A stretch of DNA of 35,363 bases from Elusimicrobiota bacterium (GCA_017525905.1 JAFXSD010000082.1:1-35363), one strand, 5' to 3'. Counted from the first letter of the stretch, positions 1-8,112 are shown. Notes: generated by a model from the sequence alone, not told the origin. Program-made: numbers and translations.

Positions 1-150
1 AAGTTCTTTTAAAGTTTTTTGAAGATCAATGATGTGAATTTTGTTTCTGCTTCCAAAAATGAATTTTCCCATTTTTGGGTTCCATCTTCTTGTCTGATGT
101 CCGAAATGAACACCGGATTCCAACAACGACTTCATTGTTACATTTGCCAT
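1..150 (-). CDS. rpsB: 30S ribosomal protein S2, N-terminal 50 residues (cut by window edge)
   Basis: The reverse strand from base 150 reads [20 protein letters not shown] and continues [13 protein letters not shown] and [10 protein letters not shown], the conserved N-terminus of ribosomal protein S2, a small-subunit protein needed for S1 binding and 30S assembly. The frame is open to base 1, so the rest of the gene lies outside the window. The ATG at 150-148 is preceded by a GGAGAG ribosome-binding site about 7 bases away. The gene lies downstream of folK on the same strand but has its own promoter and a structured leader, so it is probably transcribed on its own. The identification is firm from the [14 protein letters not shown] motif. 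Confidence 0.96.
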   Translation of the reverse strand, partial: MANVTMKSLLESGVHFGHQTRRWNPKMGKFIFGSRNKIHIIDLQKTLKEL

Positions 151-277
151 TTTACTACTCTCCTTTAGTTTTTTTCATCTTTTAAGATGACCTCCACAAG
201 TTTCAGAACTCAAACCCTTTTTCAAGGGACTTTTGATTAATCCGCTTGTGTGTGTATTTTAGTCTGCTGACTAAATT
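151..277 (-). promoter_or_regulatory. Structured 5' leader of rpsB (three hairpins)
   Basis: From the predicted start near 277 to the rpsB ATG there are three perfect inverted repeats in a row on the reverse strand: 275-258 (TTTAGTC, loop AGCA, GACTAAA), 228-215 (CCCTT, loop GAAA, AAGGG) and 190-175 (TCATCTT / AAGATGA). None has a T-run, so they are not terminators. A GGAGG at 192-196 precedes a seven-codon ORF (MKKTKGE, starting at base 178) whose stop codon lies 4 bases before the rpsB ATG. Ribosomal protein leaders often carry autoregulatory structures, and S2 is known to regulate its own mRNA in Escherichia coli. That this leader does so is an inference. Confidence 0.5.
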
Positions 278-283
278 TATGAA

Positions 284-312
284 ATTGTACCAAAATTATT
301 ATATTTTTTCAA
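284..312 (-). promoter_or_regulatory. Sigma-70-type promoter for rpsB
   Basis: On the reverse strand TTGAAA (312-307) and TACAAT (289-284) are separated by 17 bases. The -35 box overlaps the last codons of folK. Predicted transcription start is near 277, at the foot of the first leader hairpin. Confidence 0.6.
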
Positions 313-784
313 TACATTTTATATAAAACTTGTTTTGTAAACTTTTATTCAGTGTTTTTATTGCCTTCTTATATACGGGATGAATATAGTTGGCAGAAAT
401 TTCCGCCATCGGTACAAGAACAAAAGCTCTGTTTATTATTTCTTTGTGCGGTATTATAAGATTTTTTGTTTTTATTACTTGTTTACCATAAAACAATATA
501 TCTATATCTATAACCCGCGGTCCCCACCTGAAAGTTTTTTCCCTGCCAAGCTTTTCTTCTATGTTTTTTAAAACTTTTAACAATTCCCGGGGTTGTAAAC
601 TTGTTTTAAATTTTCCTGCAATATTATAAAAATTTCTTTGTTCGGGACCGACAGGTTCGGTTTCATATAAAGAAGATACTTTTATTTCTTTTATATCCTG
701 TTTTTTTAATTCCGCCAAAGCTTTCCGTAAATTTCTTTTTCTGTTACCGATATTTGATCCCAAAGATAAATATATTGTTTTCAT
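299..784 (-). CDS. folK: 2-amino-4-hydroxy-6-hydroxymethyldihydropteridine diphosphokinase (HPPK)
   Basis: This 161-residue protein has the HPPK hallmarks: the N-terminal LSLGSNIGNR, ETEPVGPEQRNFYN for pterin contact, and FRWGPRVIDIDILFYG, which carries the two magnesium-binding aspartates. It transfers pyrophosphate from ATP to the hydroxymethyl-dihydropterin in folate synthesis, in the cytoplasm. The length is normal for a stand-alone enzyme. No folP or folB is adjacent. A TATAAT (797-792) ends only 7 bases before the ATG and no Shine-Dalgarno is visible, so the mRNA may be leaderless. The gene sits between the ferritin terminator and rpsB, so it is probably transcribed alone. Confidence 0.94.
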   Translation of the reverse strand: MKTIYLSLGSNIGNRKRNLRKALAELKKQDIKEIKVSSLYETEPVGPEQRNFYNIAGKFKTSLQPRELLKVLKNIEEKLGREKTFRWGPRVIDIDILFYGKQVIKTKNLIIPHKEIINRAFVLVPMAEISANYIHPVYKKAIKTLNKSLQNKFYIKCIEKI

Positions 785-791
785 ACCGTAT

Positions 792-797
792 ATTATA
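792..797 (-). promoter_or_regulatory. -10 box of folK, very close to the start codon
   Basis: A perfect TATAAT is read on the reverse strand, followed by 7 bases and the folK ATG. Initiation at the usual distance would fall on or next to the A of ATG. The -35 region (AGATTT at 17-base spacing) is poor, so the promoter is tentative. Confidence 0.4.
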
Positions 798-807
798 CAT
801 TTTATTT

Positions 808-845
808 AAAATAAAAATCTGCACACAATAATATATTGTATGCAG
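808..845 (-). terminator. Rho-independent terminator of the ferritin gene
   Basis: On the reverse strand the arms CTGCATACAAT and ATTGTGTGCAG form an 11-bp stem including one U-G pair, followed by ATTTTTATTTT. The pairing is perfect only in the reverse-strand RNA (it becomes a C-A mismatch on the forward strand), which assigns it to the ferritin transcript. Confidence 0.8.
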
Positions 846-868
846 ATTTAATATTTATTTGTAAATAT

Positions 869-1387
869 TTATTTACTTGGACCTGTTGTTGACGGTGTAT
901 ATACTCTTGCTGCAAGTTCGGAATTTAACATATACAATGTTTTTGCATCAACGGCAAACATTTTCATTTTTTTTACCAAATCACCCGCATTTTTTTCTTC
1001 TTCGGTTTGTTCTTTTATGAACCAATCAAGAAATTGCATTGTTTTAAAATCTTTAATTTCAAATGCTGCAGAATAAATGTTGTTAATTAAAGATGTAACA
1101 TATTGTTCATGTTCAAAACCTGCGTCTAAAGGTTCTTTCGTATTTTTAAAAGTTTTGTTGGGCTTTTCTATTGTATCCAATTTAACCGATACTCCGTTAT
1201 CCAACAAATATCTTCTCATCATCATTGCATGGTCCATTTCTTCCTGTGCCTGAATAACATACCAGTTTGCAAATCCGTCAAGTCCTTCATCTTCATAATA
1301 ATCGGCAAAAGATAAATATAAATATGCCGAATAAAACTCTTTATTAACTTGTTCATTAATAAGGTTTGCCACTTTTTTATTTAACAT
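869..1387 (-). CDS. ftnA: Bacterial non-heme ferritin
   Basis: The 172-residue protein is a typical four-helix ferritin: NKEFYSAYLYLSFADYYEDEG carries the first iron-ligand glutamate, AQEEMDHAM the second helix ligands (E and H), and the third helix KEQTEEEKNAGDL a further glutamate. Ferritins form 24-subunit shells, oxidise Fe(II) at a ferroxidase centre and store the mineral in the cytoplasm, limiting oxidative damage. Length and motifs match the FtnA class rather than bacterioferritin, as there is no heme-binding methionine context. A strong GGGGGAGG ribosome-binding site precedes the ATG, and promoter and terminator show a single-gene unit. No Fur box was identified. Confidence 0.95.
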   Translation of the reverse strand: MLNKKVANLINEQVNKEFYSAYLYLSFADYYEDEGLDGFANWYVIQAQEEMDHAMMMRRYLLDNGVSVKLDTIEKPNKTFKNTKEPLDAGFEHEQYVTSLINNIYSAAFEIKDFKTMQFLDWFIKEQTEEEKNAGDLVKKMKMFAVDAKTLYMLNSELAARVYTPSTTGPSK

Positions 1388-1426
1388 TTGTTTTCCTCCC
1401 CCGTAAATTAATTTTATTTTTAAATT

Positions 1427-1455
1427 ATTTTATTCTTAAAAGTATTAATTGTCAA
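1427..1455 (-). promoter_or_regulatory. Sigma-70-type promoter for the ferritin gene
   Basis: On the reverse strand TTGACA (1455-1450), a 17-base spacer and TAAAAT (1432-1427) form a near-consensus promoter, about 40 bases before the ferritin ATG. Confidence 0.75.
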
Positions 1456-1465
1456 GAAATAATCT

Positions 1466-1494
1466 TTGATAAAATTTATAAAAAATTATATAAT
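1466..1494 (+). promoter_or_regulatory. Sigma-70-type promoter for the aquaporin gene
   Basis: TTGATA (1466-1471), a 17-base spacer and TATAAT (1489-1494) precede the aquaporin ATG by about 30 bases. It diverges from the ferritin promoter, with only about 10 bases between the two -35 boxes. Confidence 0.75.
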
Positions 1495-1523
1495 TTTCTA
1501 AAATTTATTTAAGGAGAAAGTAA

Positions 1524-2201
1524 ATGAAAAAGTTTGTTGCAGAATTTACGGGAACATTTTTCTTGGTGTTCATCGCTTGCGGAGTAGCAGCAGTAACAGG
1601 TTGCAAATTTCCTGAAGCAGGTTACATTGCCACAGCTTTAGCTTTCGGTTTAACAATCGTTGCTATGGCTTACTCTATCGGTAATGTTTCGGGTTGTCAT
1701 GTAAACCCTGCAGTTTCCATCGGAGTATGCGTTGCAGGAAAGATGAGTGTTGGTGAATGTATAATGTACATTATCTCACAATTCTTAGGTGCAATTTGCG
1801 GTGCTGTTTTGTTAGGTATTTGTTTAGGCAGCTTTTCAGCTTTGGGTGCTAACGGATTCGGCGGAGCATTAGCAAACGGAACAACGGTTACAGCTACTAC
1901 GGCATTGGTTATAGAAATAGTATTAACTTTTGCTTTTGTTTTGGCTATTCTCGGTGTTACGGATAAAACATCTAACGGATCAGTTGCCGGTTTAATTATC
2001 GGTTTAACACTTGTTGTTATACACTTAATCGGTATTCCGTTTACAGGAACTTCAGTAAATCCTGCAAGATCTTTCGGACCTGCATTGTTCCAAGGCGGTC
2101 AAGCATTAGCTCAAGTTTGGGTATTTATAATTGCTCCTGCTATCGGTGGAGCATTGGCCGGTATATTCTACAATTTAGTTTTGAAAGAAAAACAAAACTA
2201 A
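1524..2201 (+). CDS. aqpZ: Aquaporin (MIP family water channel)
   Basis: The 225-residue protein has the MIP family layout: six hydrophobic helices and two half-helices carrying NPA boxes, GCHVNPAVSIGV near residue 65 and GTSVNPARSFGPALF near residue 178. The arginine after the second NPA is the conserved selectivity-filter residue. The short loops, the length and the N-terminal FVAEFTGTFFLVF resemble AqpZ-type water channels more than glycerol facilitators, and no glycerol kinase gene is nearby. It would sit in the inner membrane and carry water during osmotic changes. The start is supported by AAGGAG 9 bases upstream. It is a single-gene unit with its own promoter and strong terminator. Confidence 0.93.
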   Translation: MKKFVAEFTGTFFLVFIACGVAAVTGCKFPEAGYIATALAFGLTIVAMAYSIGNVSGCHVNPAVSIGVCVAGKMSVGECIMYIISQFLGAICGAVLLGICLGSFSALGANGFGGALANGTTVTATTALVIEIVLTFAFVLAILGVTDKTSNGSVAGLIIGLTLVVIHLIGIPFTGTSVNPARSFGPALFQGGQALAQVWVFIIAPAIGGALAGIFYNLVLKEKQN

Positions 2202-2220
2202 TTCACTTTATAACAAAAAA

Positions 2221-2250
2221 AACACCTGATAACTTCAGGTGTTTTTTTTT
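2221..2250 (+). terminator. Rho-independent terminator of the aquaporin gene
   Basis: A 9-bp perfect stem AACACCTGA / TCAGGTGTT with a 5-base loop is followed by an unbroken T-run to 2250. Confidence 0.92.
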
Positions 2251-2302
2251 GTTTAACGGCAAATCCAACTTTCCTGTTTCAATCACATCATTTTTCAAAT
2301 TA

Positions 2303-2331
2303 TTGACACCAATAATAAAAAAATATATACT
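2303..2331 (+). promoter_or_regulatory. Sigma-70-type promoter for the ddh leader
   Basis: TTGACA (2303-2308), a 17-base spacer and TATACT (2326-2331). Predicted transcription start is near 2338, leaving a leader of about 115 bases before ddh. Confidence 0.75.
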
Positions 2332-2337
2332 TACAAG

Positions 2338-2417
2338 AGATATTATTAACAATACACAATTTAGCAAAGATGCTAAAAAAATTAAGGTGATTCTTTTTTT
2401 TTTGCGTCTTTTTTTTT
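2338..2417 (+). promoter_or_regulatory. Attenuator-like leader of ddh (overlapping alternative hairpins, tiny Lys ORF)
   Basis: Two mutually exclusive structures can be drawn. One is a small hairpin at 2360-2377 (TTTAGCA, loop AAGA, TGCTAAA). The other pairs AAAGATGC (2366-2373) plus seven A (2375-2381) with the T-tract 2394-2403 plus GCGTCTTT (2404-2411), ending in a T-run to 2417 like a terminator. Inside lies a six-codon ORF at 2370-2390, reading M L K K L R then TGA. A lysine-rich leader peptide before a DAP/lysine gene would suit attenuation. However, no Shine-Dalgarno is visible and A/T tracts make such pairings common here. An alternative is an 80-nt small RNA ending at 2417. Confidence 0.4.
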
Positions 2418-2452
2418 ACAAAAACTAAATATTAATATAAAAAGGAGCTTTT

Positions 2453-3421
2453 ATGAGATTAGGAATTGTCGGTTATGGTAACTTAGGCAGAGGTGTAGAA
2501 AATGCCGTCAAGCAAAATCCGGATGTTGAACTTGTTGCAATTTTCACAAGAAGAAATCCTCAAGATTTAAAAGTAAATTCAAATGCAAAAGTTGTAAATG
2601 TATCCGAAATTGAAAATTGGAAAGATAAAATTGATGTTTTGATTTTGTGCGGTGGCAGTGCAACGGATTTGCCCGTTCAAACACCAAAGTATGTAAAAAT
2701 ATTTAATGTTATAGACAGTTTTGATACACATGCAAGAATACCTGAACATTTTGCAAATGTAGATAAGGCTGCAAAAGAGGCCGGCAAAATAGGAATAATT
2801 TCCGTAGGTTGGGATCCGGGACTTTTTTCTTTAAACAGAATGTATGCAAATGCAATTTTGCCTGACGGAAAAGATTATACTTTTTGGGGTAAAGGTGTAA
2901 GTCAAGGTCATTCCGATGCAATCAGAAGAATAGACGGAGTTTTAGATGCAAGACAATATACTATTCCTGTTGAAGCAGCGGTTAATGCTGTAAAAAACGG
3001 AGAAAATCCGACTCTTACGACAAGACAAAAACATACCAGAGAATGTTTCGTTGCAGTTAAAGATGGTGCAGATAAGGCAAAAATAGAAAAAGAAATAAAA
3101 GAAATGCCAAACTATTTTGCAGACTATGACACCACTGTTCATTTTATAACCATGGACGAAATGAAAAAAAATCATTCCGGATTACCTCACGGCGGTTCTG
3201 TCATAAGAACAGGACAAACAGCAAATGCAAAACATGTTATAGAATATAATTTAAAACTTGAATCCAATCCGGAATTTACATCAAGTGTACTTGTTGCCTT
3301 TGCAAGAGCAGCTTACAAATTAAACAAAGAAGGCCTTTCCGGAGCAAGAACAATATTTGATATCGCTCCTGCATATTTAAGTGCAAAATCCGGTGAAGAG
3401 CTTAGAAAAACGATGCTATAA
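2453..3421 (+). CDS. ddh: meso-diaminopimelate D-dehydrogenase
   Basis: The 322-residue protein begins with a Rossmann motif (GIVGYGNLGRG, residues 4-14) for NADPH and carries the family sequences CGGSATDLPVQTP, NVIDSFDTH, SVGWDPGLFSLNRM, FWGKGVSQGHSDAIRRIDGV and HGGSVIRTG, all characteristic of Ddh (EC 1.4.1.16). The enzyme makes meso-DAP in one reductive amination of L-2-amino-6-oxopimelate, bypassing the acylated route to peptidoglycan DAP and lysine. The length is normal. AAAAGGAG lies 6-7 bases before the ATG. It is a single-gene unit between the attenuator-like leader and a bidirectional terminator. Confidence 0.95.
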   Translation: MRLGIVGYGNLGRGVENAVKQNPDVELVAIFTRRNPQDLKVNSNAKVVNVSEIENWKDKIDVLILCGGSATDLPVQTPKYVKIFNVIDSFDTHARIPEHFANVDKAAKEAGKIGIISVGWDPGLFSLNRMYANAILPDGKDYTFWGKGVSQGHSDAIRRIDGVLDARQYTIPVEAAVNAVKNGENPTLTTRQKHTRECFVAVKDGADKAKIEKEIKEMPNYFADYDTTVHFITMDEMKKNHSGLPHGGSVIRTGQTANAKHVIEYNLKLESNPEFTSSVLVAFARAAYKLNKEGLSGARTIFDIAPAYLSAKSGEELRKTML

Positions 3422-3446
3422 TTTAAAAGTTATAATTTGCAGAAAT

Positions 3447-3482
3447 AAAAAAAACAGGAAGAAAATTTTCTTCCTGTTTTTT
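3447..3482. terminator. Bidirectional terminator between ddh and the ankyrin gene
   Basis: Bases 3451-3480 are a perfect 30-base palindrome with a GC-containing core (CAGGAAG / CTTCCTG) flanked by A and T tracts, so it ends in a T-run on both strands. It serves the convergent ddh and guaB-ankyrin transcripts. Confidence 0.93.
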
Positions 3483-3498
3483 ATTTATATTTTTATTA

Positions 3499-4374
3499 TT
3501 ATTTGGTTTCTTTTTCCAATAATTTGATTACTTTATCAAGACCTTGAGTCGATTTTCCTTTATTAATTGCAGTATTTCTATTTCTCTTTGCAATATCCAA
3601 AGCCGTATCATAACCGTTGTTTTTATGAGCAATGTCAGCACCGTTTGAGACAAGAAGATCAACTATTTCATAATTACCGTTTTCGGCTGCTTCCATTAAC
3701 GGTGTTTTTCCGTACTGGTGAACATTATCAATTTTTGCACCGTTTGAAATCAATTGTTTTGCCGTTTTTGTTTTACCGTGACGGGCTGCATAAGAAAGCG
3801 CCGTCATTTTATCCAAACTTTGAATATCTACATCAGCACCTTTGGATATTAAAAGTTTTGCTATTTTTTCATTTCCTCTTTCCGTAGCTATCATCAAAGC
3901 TGTTTTACCGTCATCATTTTGAATATTTAAGTCCGCACCTGAATTTACCAATAATTTTGCTATTCCGTAAAGATTGAGTCTTGCAGAATACATCAATGCC
4001 GTTCCGTAATCGACAATTCCCTTTCTGCTGTATATTCTATCAGCTTTTATATTTAAATCCGCTCCCGAGGATATTAAAAGTTTTACCATATTATAATTAT
4101 TGTTACCAACGGCAATAAATAAAGGAAATGTACCGTTATCGTCTTTCACATTTACATCGGCACCTTTTTCAATATTTTTTTGAGCCAAATCAATTTTATT
4201 TTTTTTCACATTGTTTATAAGAGCTTCATTATTCATAAGCATAAAGCCGCCGGAATGCAAATTCTTTTCGGCAGCTATTTGCATTTTGTTAATTTTTGTA
4301 CCGGCAAAACAAAATAAATTTAAAATGATTACGGATATAAATGCTAAACTTAATACTGATATTGTTTTTTTCAT
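3499..4374 (-). CDS. Exported ankyrin-repeat protein
   Basis: The 291-residue product starts with a Sec-type signal sequence (MKKTISVLSLAFISVIILNLFCFA, probable cleavage after residue 24). Then come roughly six or seven ankyrin repeats from about residue 46 to the end, seen in recurring units such as GKTALMIATERGNEKIAKLLISKGADV and GKTPLMEAAENGNYEIVDLLVSNGADI. Ankyrin stacks bind other proteins, and the signal sequence places this one in the periplasm or outside the cell. No enzymatic domain is attached. It starts 13 bases after guaB stops on the same strand, so it is likely co-transcribed with it and ends at the shared terminator. The partner is unknown. Confidence 0.85.
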   Translation of the reverse strand: MKKTISVLSLAFISVIILNLFCFAGTKINKMQIAAEKNLHSGGFMLMNNEALINNVKKNKIDLAQKNIEKGADVNVKDDNGTFPLFIAVGNNNYNMVKLLISSGADLNIKADRIYSRKGIVDYGTALMYSARLNLYGIAKLLVNSGADLNIQNDDGKTALMIATERGNEKIAKLLISKGADVDIQSLDKMTALSYAARHGKTKTAKQLISNGAKIDNVHQYGKTPLMEAAENGNYEIVDLLVSNGADIAHKNNGYDTALDIAKRNRNTAINKGKSTQGLDKVIKLLEKETK

Positions 4375-4387
4375 CGTTTTTTTATTT

Positions 4388-5896
4388 TTAACTTTGCATA
4401 GAAGTATTTTTAACTACAACATCGTGAGCAGAACCTTCGCTTATCGTTGTTTGACTAACCAATGTAAGTTTTGCTTTTTTTTGCAATTCGGCAATTGTTA
4501 AAGCACCGCAATTGCACATTGTATGAGTAACCTTTCTTAATGTTACGGAAACACCGTCGTGTAAATGACCGGCATAAGGAACATAAGAATCAACACCTTC
4601 TTCAAAACTCAAAGATTTTTTACCGCCCAAATCGTATCTTTGCCAATTTCTTGCTCTATTGGAACCTTCTCCCCAATATTCTTTAACATAATTGCCGTTA
4701 ACAACAAGTTTGTTTGAAGGTGATTCATCAAATCTTGCAAAGTATCTTCCGAGCATCACAAAATCCGCACCCATAGCCAAAGCCAATGTTATATGATAAT
4801 CCTGAACTATTCCGCCATCCGAACAGATAGGAATATATATACCGGTTTTTTCATAATATTTATCTCTTGCTTTTGCAACTTCGATAGTAGCGGTAGCCTG
4901 ACCTCTTCCTATTCCTTTTTGTTCTCTTGTAATACATATAGAACCGCCGCCGATACCGATTTTTACAAAATCAGCACCTGACTCGGCAAGAAAATTAAAT
5001 CCGTCTTCATCAACAACATTACCTGCACCGACTTTTATGTTTTTACCGAAAGTTTTATGAATATCTTTGAGAGCTTTTGCCTGCCAATAGGAATATCCTT
5101 CACTTGAATCCAATACAAAAACATCCGCGCCGGCTTTAATTAATGCCGGAACTCTATCCATATAGTCTCTTGTATTTATACCTGCACCTACGATATATCT
5201 ATGATTTGAATCGAGAAGTTCCAAAGGATTTGTTTCATGAGTAGAATAATCTTTTCTGAATATTAAAGAAACCAAATTTCCTTTTTTATCTACAACAGGT
5301 AACTGATTAATTTTTTTATCCCAAATAATTTCGTTGGCTTTATTTAGTGTTATACCTTCCTGACCTGTTACCATTTCGGAAAGAGGCGTCATGTATTGAC
5401 GAACTTTTGAATTCGGTTTGCAATGAGAAATTCTAAAATCTTTAGATGTTATTATTCCCACAAGTTTTCCGTGAGGAGTTCCGTCTTCGGTAACCGCACA
5501 AGTTGAATGTCCCGTTTTTTTACTTAAAGCAATAACTTCTTCCAATGTTTGATCCGGACGAACATTTGAATCGGATGTTACAAAACCGGCTTTATAAGAT
5601 TTTACTCTTGCTATCATTGCTGCCTGATTTTCAATGGATTGGCTTCCGTAAATAAAACTTATTCCGCCTTCCTTTGCAAGAGCTATAGCCATTTTGTCGT
5701 CAGAAACGGCTTGCATAACCGCGGAAACCATAGGAATATTCATACTCAAAGACGGTTTTTCTTTTTTCTTTTTGTTAAATTTTACAATCGGAGTTTTTAA
5801 ACTGACATTGTCCGGTATGCAATTTTCATCGGAATATCCCGGAACTAAAAGATACTCGTTAAAAGTATGAGACGGCTCTTTAAAATAAAATGCCAT
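4388..5896 (-). CDS. guaB: Inosine-5'-monophosphate dehydrogenase
   Basis: The 502-residue protein has the IMPDH layout: an N-terminal barrel segment with [10 protein letters not shown] and [15 protein letters not shown], a Bateman module of two CBS domains (about residues 105-215), then the catalytic barrel with [18 protein letters not shown] and the active loop [21 protein letters not shown], whose Cys321 forms the covalent IMP adduct. The flap with NWQRY is also present. It oxidises IMP to XMP with NAD, the committed step to GMP, in the cytoplasm. AAAGGAG precedes the ATG, and a good promoter lies just upstream. The ankyrin gene follows in the same transcript. No guaA is nearby. Confidence 0.95.
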   Translation of the reverse strand: MAFYFKEPSHTFNEYLLVPGYSDENCIPDNVSLKTPIVKFNKKKKEKPSLSMNIPMVSAVMQAVSDDKMAIALAKEGGISFIYGSQSIENQAAMIARVKSYKAGFVTSDSNVRPDQTLEEVIALSKKTGHSTCAVTEDGTPHGKLVGIITSKDFRISHCKPNSKVRQYMTPLSEMVTGQEGITLNKANEIIWDKKINQLPVVDKKGNLVSLIFRKDYSTHETNPLELLDSNHRYIVGAGINTRDYMDRVPALIKAGADVFVLDSSEGYSYWQAKALKDIHKTFGKNIKVGAGNVVDEDGFNFLAESGADFVKIGIGGGSICITREQKGIGRGQATATIEVAKARDKYYEKTGIYIPICSDGGIVQDYHITLALAMGADFVMLGRYFARFDESPSNKLVVNGNYVKEYWGEGSNRARNWQRYDLGGKKSLSFEEGVDSYVPYAGHLHDGVSVTLRKVTHTMCNCGALTIAELQKKAKLTLVSQTTISEGSAHDVVVKNTSMQS

Positions 5897-5946
5897 TTTA
5901 TTTTCTCCTTTAAAAATTTATATATGAGCTAAAAGTATAATAAATA

Positions 5947-5975
5947 AGTATACCAATTTTTAACTTATCTATCAA
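5947..5975 (-). promoter_or_regulatory. Sigma-70-type promoter for guaB
   Basis: On the reverse strand TTGATA (5975-5970), 17 bases and TATACT (5952-5947) form a good promoter about 50 bases before the guaB ATG. It overlaps the upstream region of the divergent recG gene. Confidence 0.72.
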
Positions 5976-6003
5976 TTGATATATTTAACCAAAAATAATT
6001 TTG

Positions 6004-6009
6004 TATAAT
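6004..6009 (+). promoter_or_regulatory. -10 box of recG, 6 bases before the start codon
   Basis: A perfect TATAAT is followed by six bases and the ATG at 6016, with no Shine-Dalgarno. The -35 region is weak: the nearest TTGATA, at 5976-5981, is 22 bases away, too far for a standard spacer. This would give a leaderless recG mRNA. Confidence 0.4.
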
Positions 6010-6015
6010 ATGAAA

Positions 6016-8112
6016 ATGAATTTAACAACGGATATTAAATACATTAAAGGCATAGGTCCAAAAAGAGCTTTAGCATTATCGAAACTGTCCATAAACAATG
6101 TTGAAGATTTAATAACATTTTTTCCGAGAGCATATCAAGACAGAACAACAAGAACAAAAATATCAAATATACTTTTTAGTCAACATTATTGTATATTCGG
6201 TAAAATAATAAACACTTACACAAAAAAACTTTCAATGAATTTGTCTGTGTTTTCCGCAGAAATAGATGACGGTTCCGGAACAATTACGGCAAATTTTTTC
6301 AGAAAAGTTAATCCGTATTCAAAATTCGATATTTTTGCAACAATAAAAAAATCTTTTAAAATTAATTCTTTTGTTTATCTTTACGGAATATGCGAACTAA
6401 AATTCAATCAAAAACAAATTTCTGTTGAAGATTATGAAGTTGTTGAAAATGAAAATATTATACCGGAACAATTTAACAAACTTATTCCTGTTTACGATTT
6501 GACCGCGGGAATAACACAAAAAACCATTTCTTCGGCGTTAAAACTTGTTTTAAACGACATGGCAAACATTTATCCCGATATAATATCAACAAATATAAAA
6601 TACAAAACAAATTTACCGACAATATCTCAGGCACTTAAAACGATTCATTTTCCGAAAACCCTAAAAGAAGCCGAACTTGCAAGACAGGCTTTTGCTTTAC
6701 AGGAGTTTTTAGTATTACAAATAATTCTTACAAAAGCCAAACAAAAAAATACAGCTAAACAAAAAACAAGCAAATATACCGTTACCCGAAAATTTTTAAC
6801 TCCGTTTAAGAATAAGTTGAAATTCGAATTCACCAAAGCTCAAAAAAAAGCAATTAATGAAATCTTTAACGATATGATGAGCGAAAAATCAATGAACAGA
6901 ATGCTCATGGGAGATGTAGGTTCCGGTAAAACCGTTGTTGCCTTAAGTGCGATACTTCTTGCCGTGGAAAACGGATATCAAACGGCAATAATCGCACCTA
7001 CGGAACTTCTTGCGGAACAGCACTATCTTACATTTAAAAACATGCTTGAAGGATTAAATATAAATATAGAACTTGTTACGTCATCGAGTTTAAAATCGAA
7101 GAAAAAACAAAAAGAAATATTGTCTGCAATAAAAGACGGCACTACAAACATAATAGTGGGAACTCATTCCATAATTCAGGAAAGAGTTGAATTTAAAAAT
7201 TTAAGTCTTGTGATTATAGATGAACAACACAGATTCGGAGTTTTACAAAAAGCTTCCGCTCTTGCAAAAGGAAACAATCCCGATGTTTTAATGATGACGG
7301 CAACTCCCATTCCGAGAGGACTTGCCATGACTATATACGGAGAAATGTCCGTAAGTGTATTGGACGAACTTCCGCCAAACAGGACTCCGATACAAACATA
7401 CTGTTTATCCGAAAATATTGCTTATGATTATGCTTTGGAAGAAATAGAAAAAGGTAACCAAATTTATATAGTTTACCCCCTCGTAGACGAATCCGACAAA
7501 ATAGAATTAAAATCCGCAAAACAGGAAGCGGAAAAACTTTCACAAACAGTTTTCAAAAATAACAGAGTTGCATTGTTACACGGTAAAATGAAACCTAAAG
7601 AGAAAAATGATGTAATGCTGAAATTTAAAAATAAAGAGTTTGATGTTTTAATATCTACAACGGTTATAGAAGTAGGTATAGACGTTCCAAATGCAACAAT
7701 GATAATTATTCAACATGCCGACAGATACGGCCTTGCAACATTACATCAATTAAGAGGAAGAGTAGGCCGAGGACACAAAAAGTCTTATTGTATACTTGTA
7801 TCAAATGCAAAAGGACAAACGGCAAAACAAAGGTTACAAATAATGACAACAACCACGGACGGTTTTAAAATAGCTTCGGAAGATTTAAAAATGAGAGGGC
7901 CTGGAGAATTTACCGGGACATTACAACACGGTTTTCCGGAATTTAAAGCCGGTGATATAATAAAAGATGTAAAACTTATAGAGTATGCAAAACAAATGGC
8001 GGTTGATATTATCACAAACGATTCTGAATTTACAGCACCGGAAAACGCCAATATAAACACTTTAATCAACACAAAATATTTACAACTTTCAAAAATTATT
8101 CAAGTAGGATAA
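6016..8112 (+). CDS. recG: ATP-dependent DNA helicase RecG
   Basis: RecG reverses stalled forks and migrates branched DNA. The protein has an N-terminal wedge region (KYIKGIGPKRALALSKL, then an OB-type fold), followed by a superfamily 2 motor: MLMGDVGSGKTVVAL (Walker A), VIIDEQHRFG (DEQH box), MMTATPIPRGLAM (motif III), the second RecA-like domain ending with QLRGRVGRG (motif VI), and the C-terminal segment FKIASEDLKMRGPGEFTG. The start is taken at 6016, giving 698 residues. Earlier TTG (6001) and ATG (6010) codons are in frame, but they overlap or touch the -10 box. Length fits the family. It is a single-gene unit ending in a bidirectional terminator. Confidence 0.95.
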   Translation: MNLTTDIKYIKGIGPKRALALSKLSINNVEDLITFFPRAYQDRTTRTKISNILFSQHYCIFGKIINTYTKKLSMNLSVFSAEIDDGSGTITANFFRKVNPYSKFDIFATIKKSFKINSFVYLYGICELKFNQKQISVEDYEVVENENIIPEQFNKLIPVYDLTAGITQKTISSALKLVLNDMANIYPDIISTNIKYKTNLPTISQALKTIHFPKTLKEAELARQAFALQEFLVLQIILTKAKQKNTAKQKTSKYTVTRKFLTPFKNKLKFEFTKAQKKAINEIFNDMMSEKSMNRMLMGDVGSGKTVVALSAILLAVENGYQTAIIAPTELLAEQHYLTFKNMLEGLNINIELVTSSSLKSKKKQKEILSAIKDGTTNIIVGTHSIIQERVEFKNLSLVIIDEQHRFGVLQKASALAKGNNPDVLMMTATPIPRGLAMTIYGEMSVSVLDELPPNRTPIQTYCLSENIAYDYALEEIEKGNQIYIVYPLVDESDKIELKSAKQEAEKLSQTVFKNNRVALLHGKMKPKEKNDVMLKFKNKEFDVLISTTVIEVGIDVPNATMIIIQHADRYGLATLHQLRGRVGRGHKKSYCILVSNAKGQTAKQRLQIMTTTTDGFKIASEDLKMRGPGEFTGTLQHGFPEFKAGDIIKDVKLIEYAKQMAVDIITNDSEFTAPENANINTLINTKYLQLSKIIQVG

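Noticed and set aside
2338..2452. Lysine (L-box) riboswitch before ddh
   Set aside because: The leader of about 115 bases is far too short for an L-box, and none of its conserved blocks were seen.
6001..6015. recG start at TTG 6001 or ATG 6010
   Set aside because: Both overlap or directly follow the TATAAT box, neither has a ribosome-binding site, and RecG proteins align well from the methionine at 6016.
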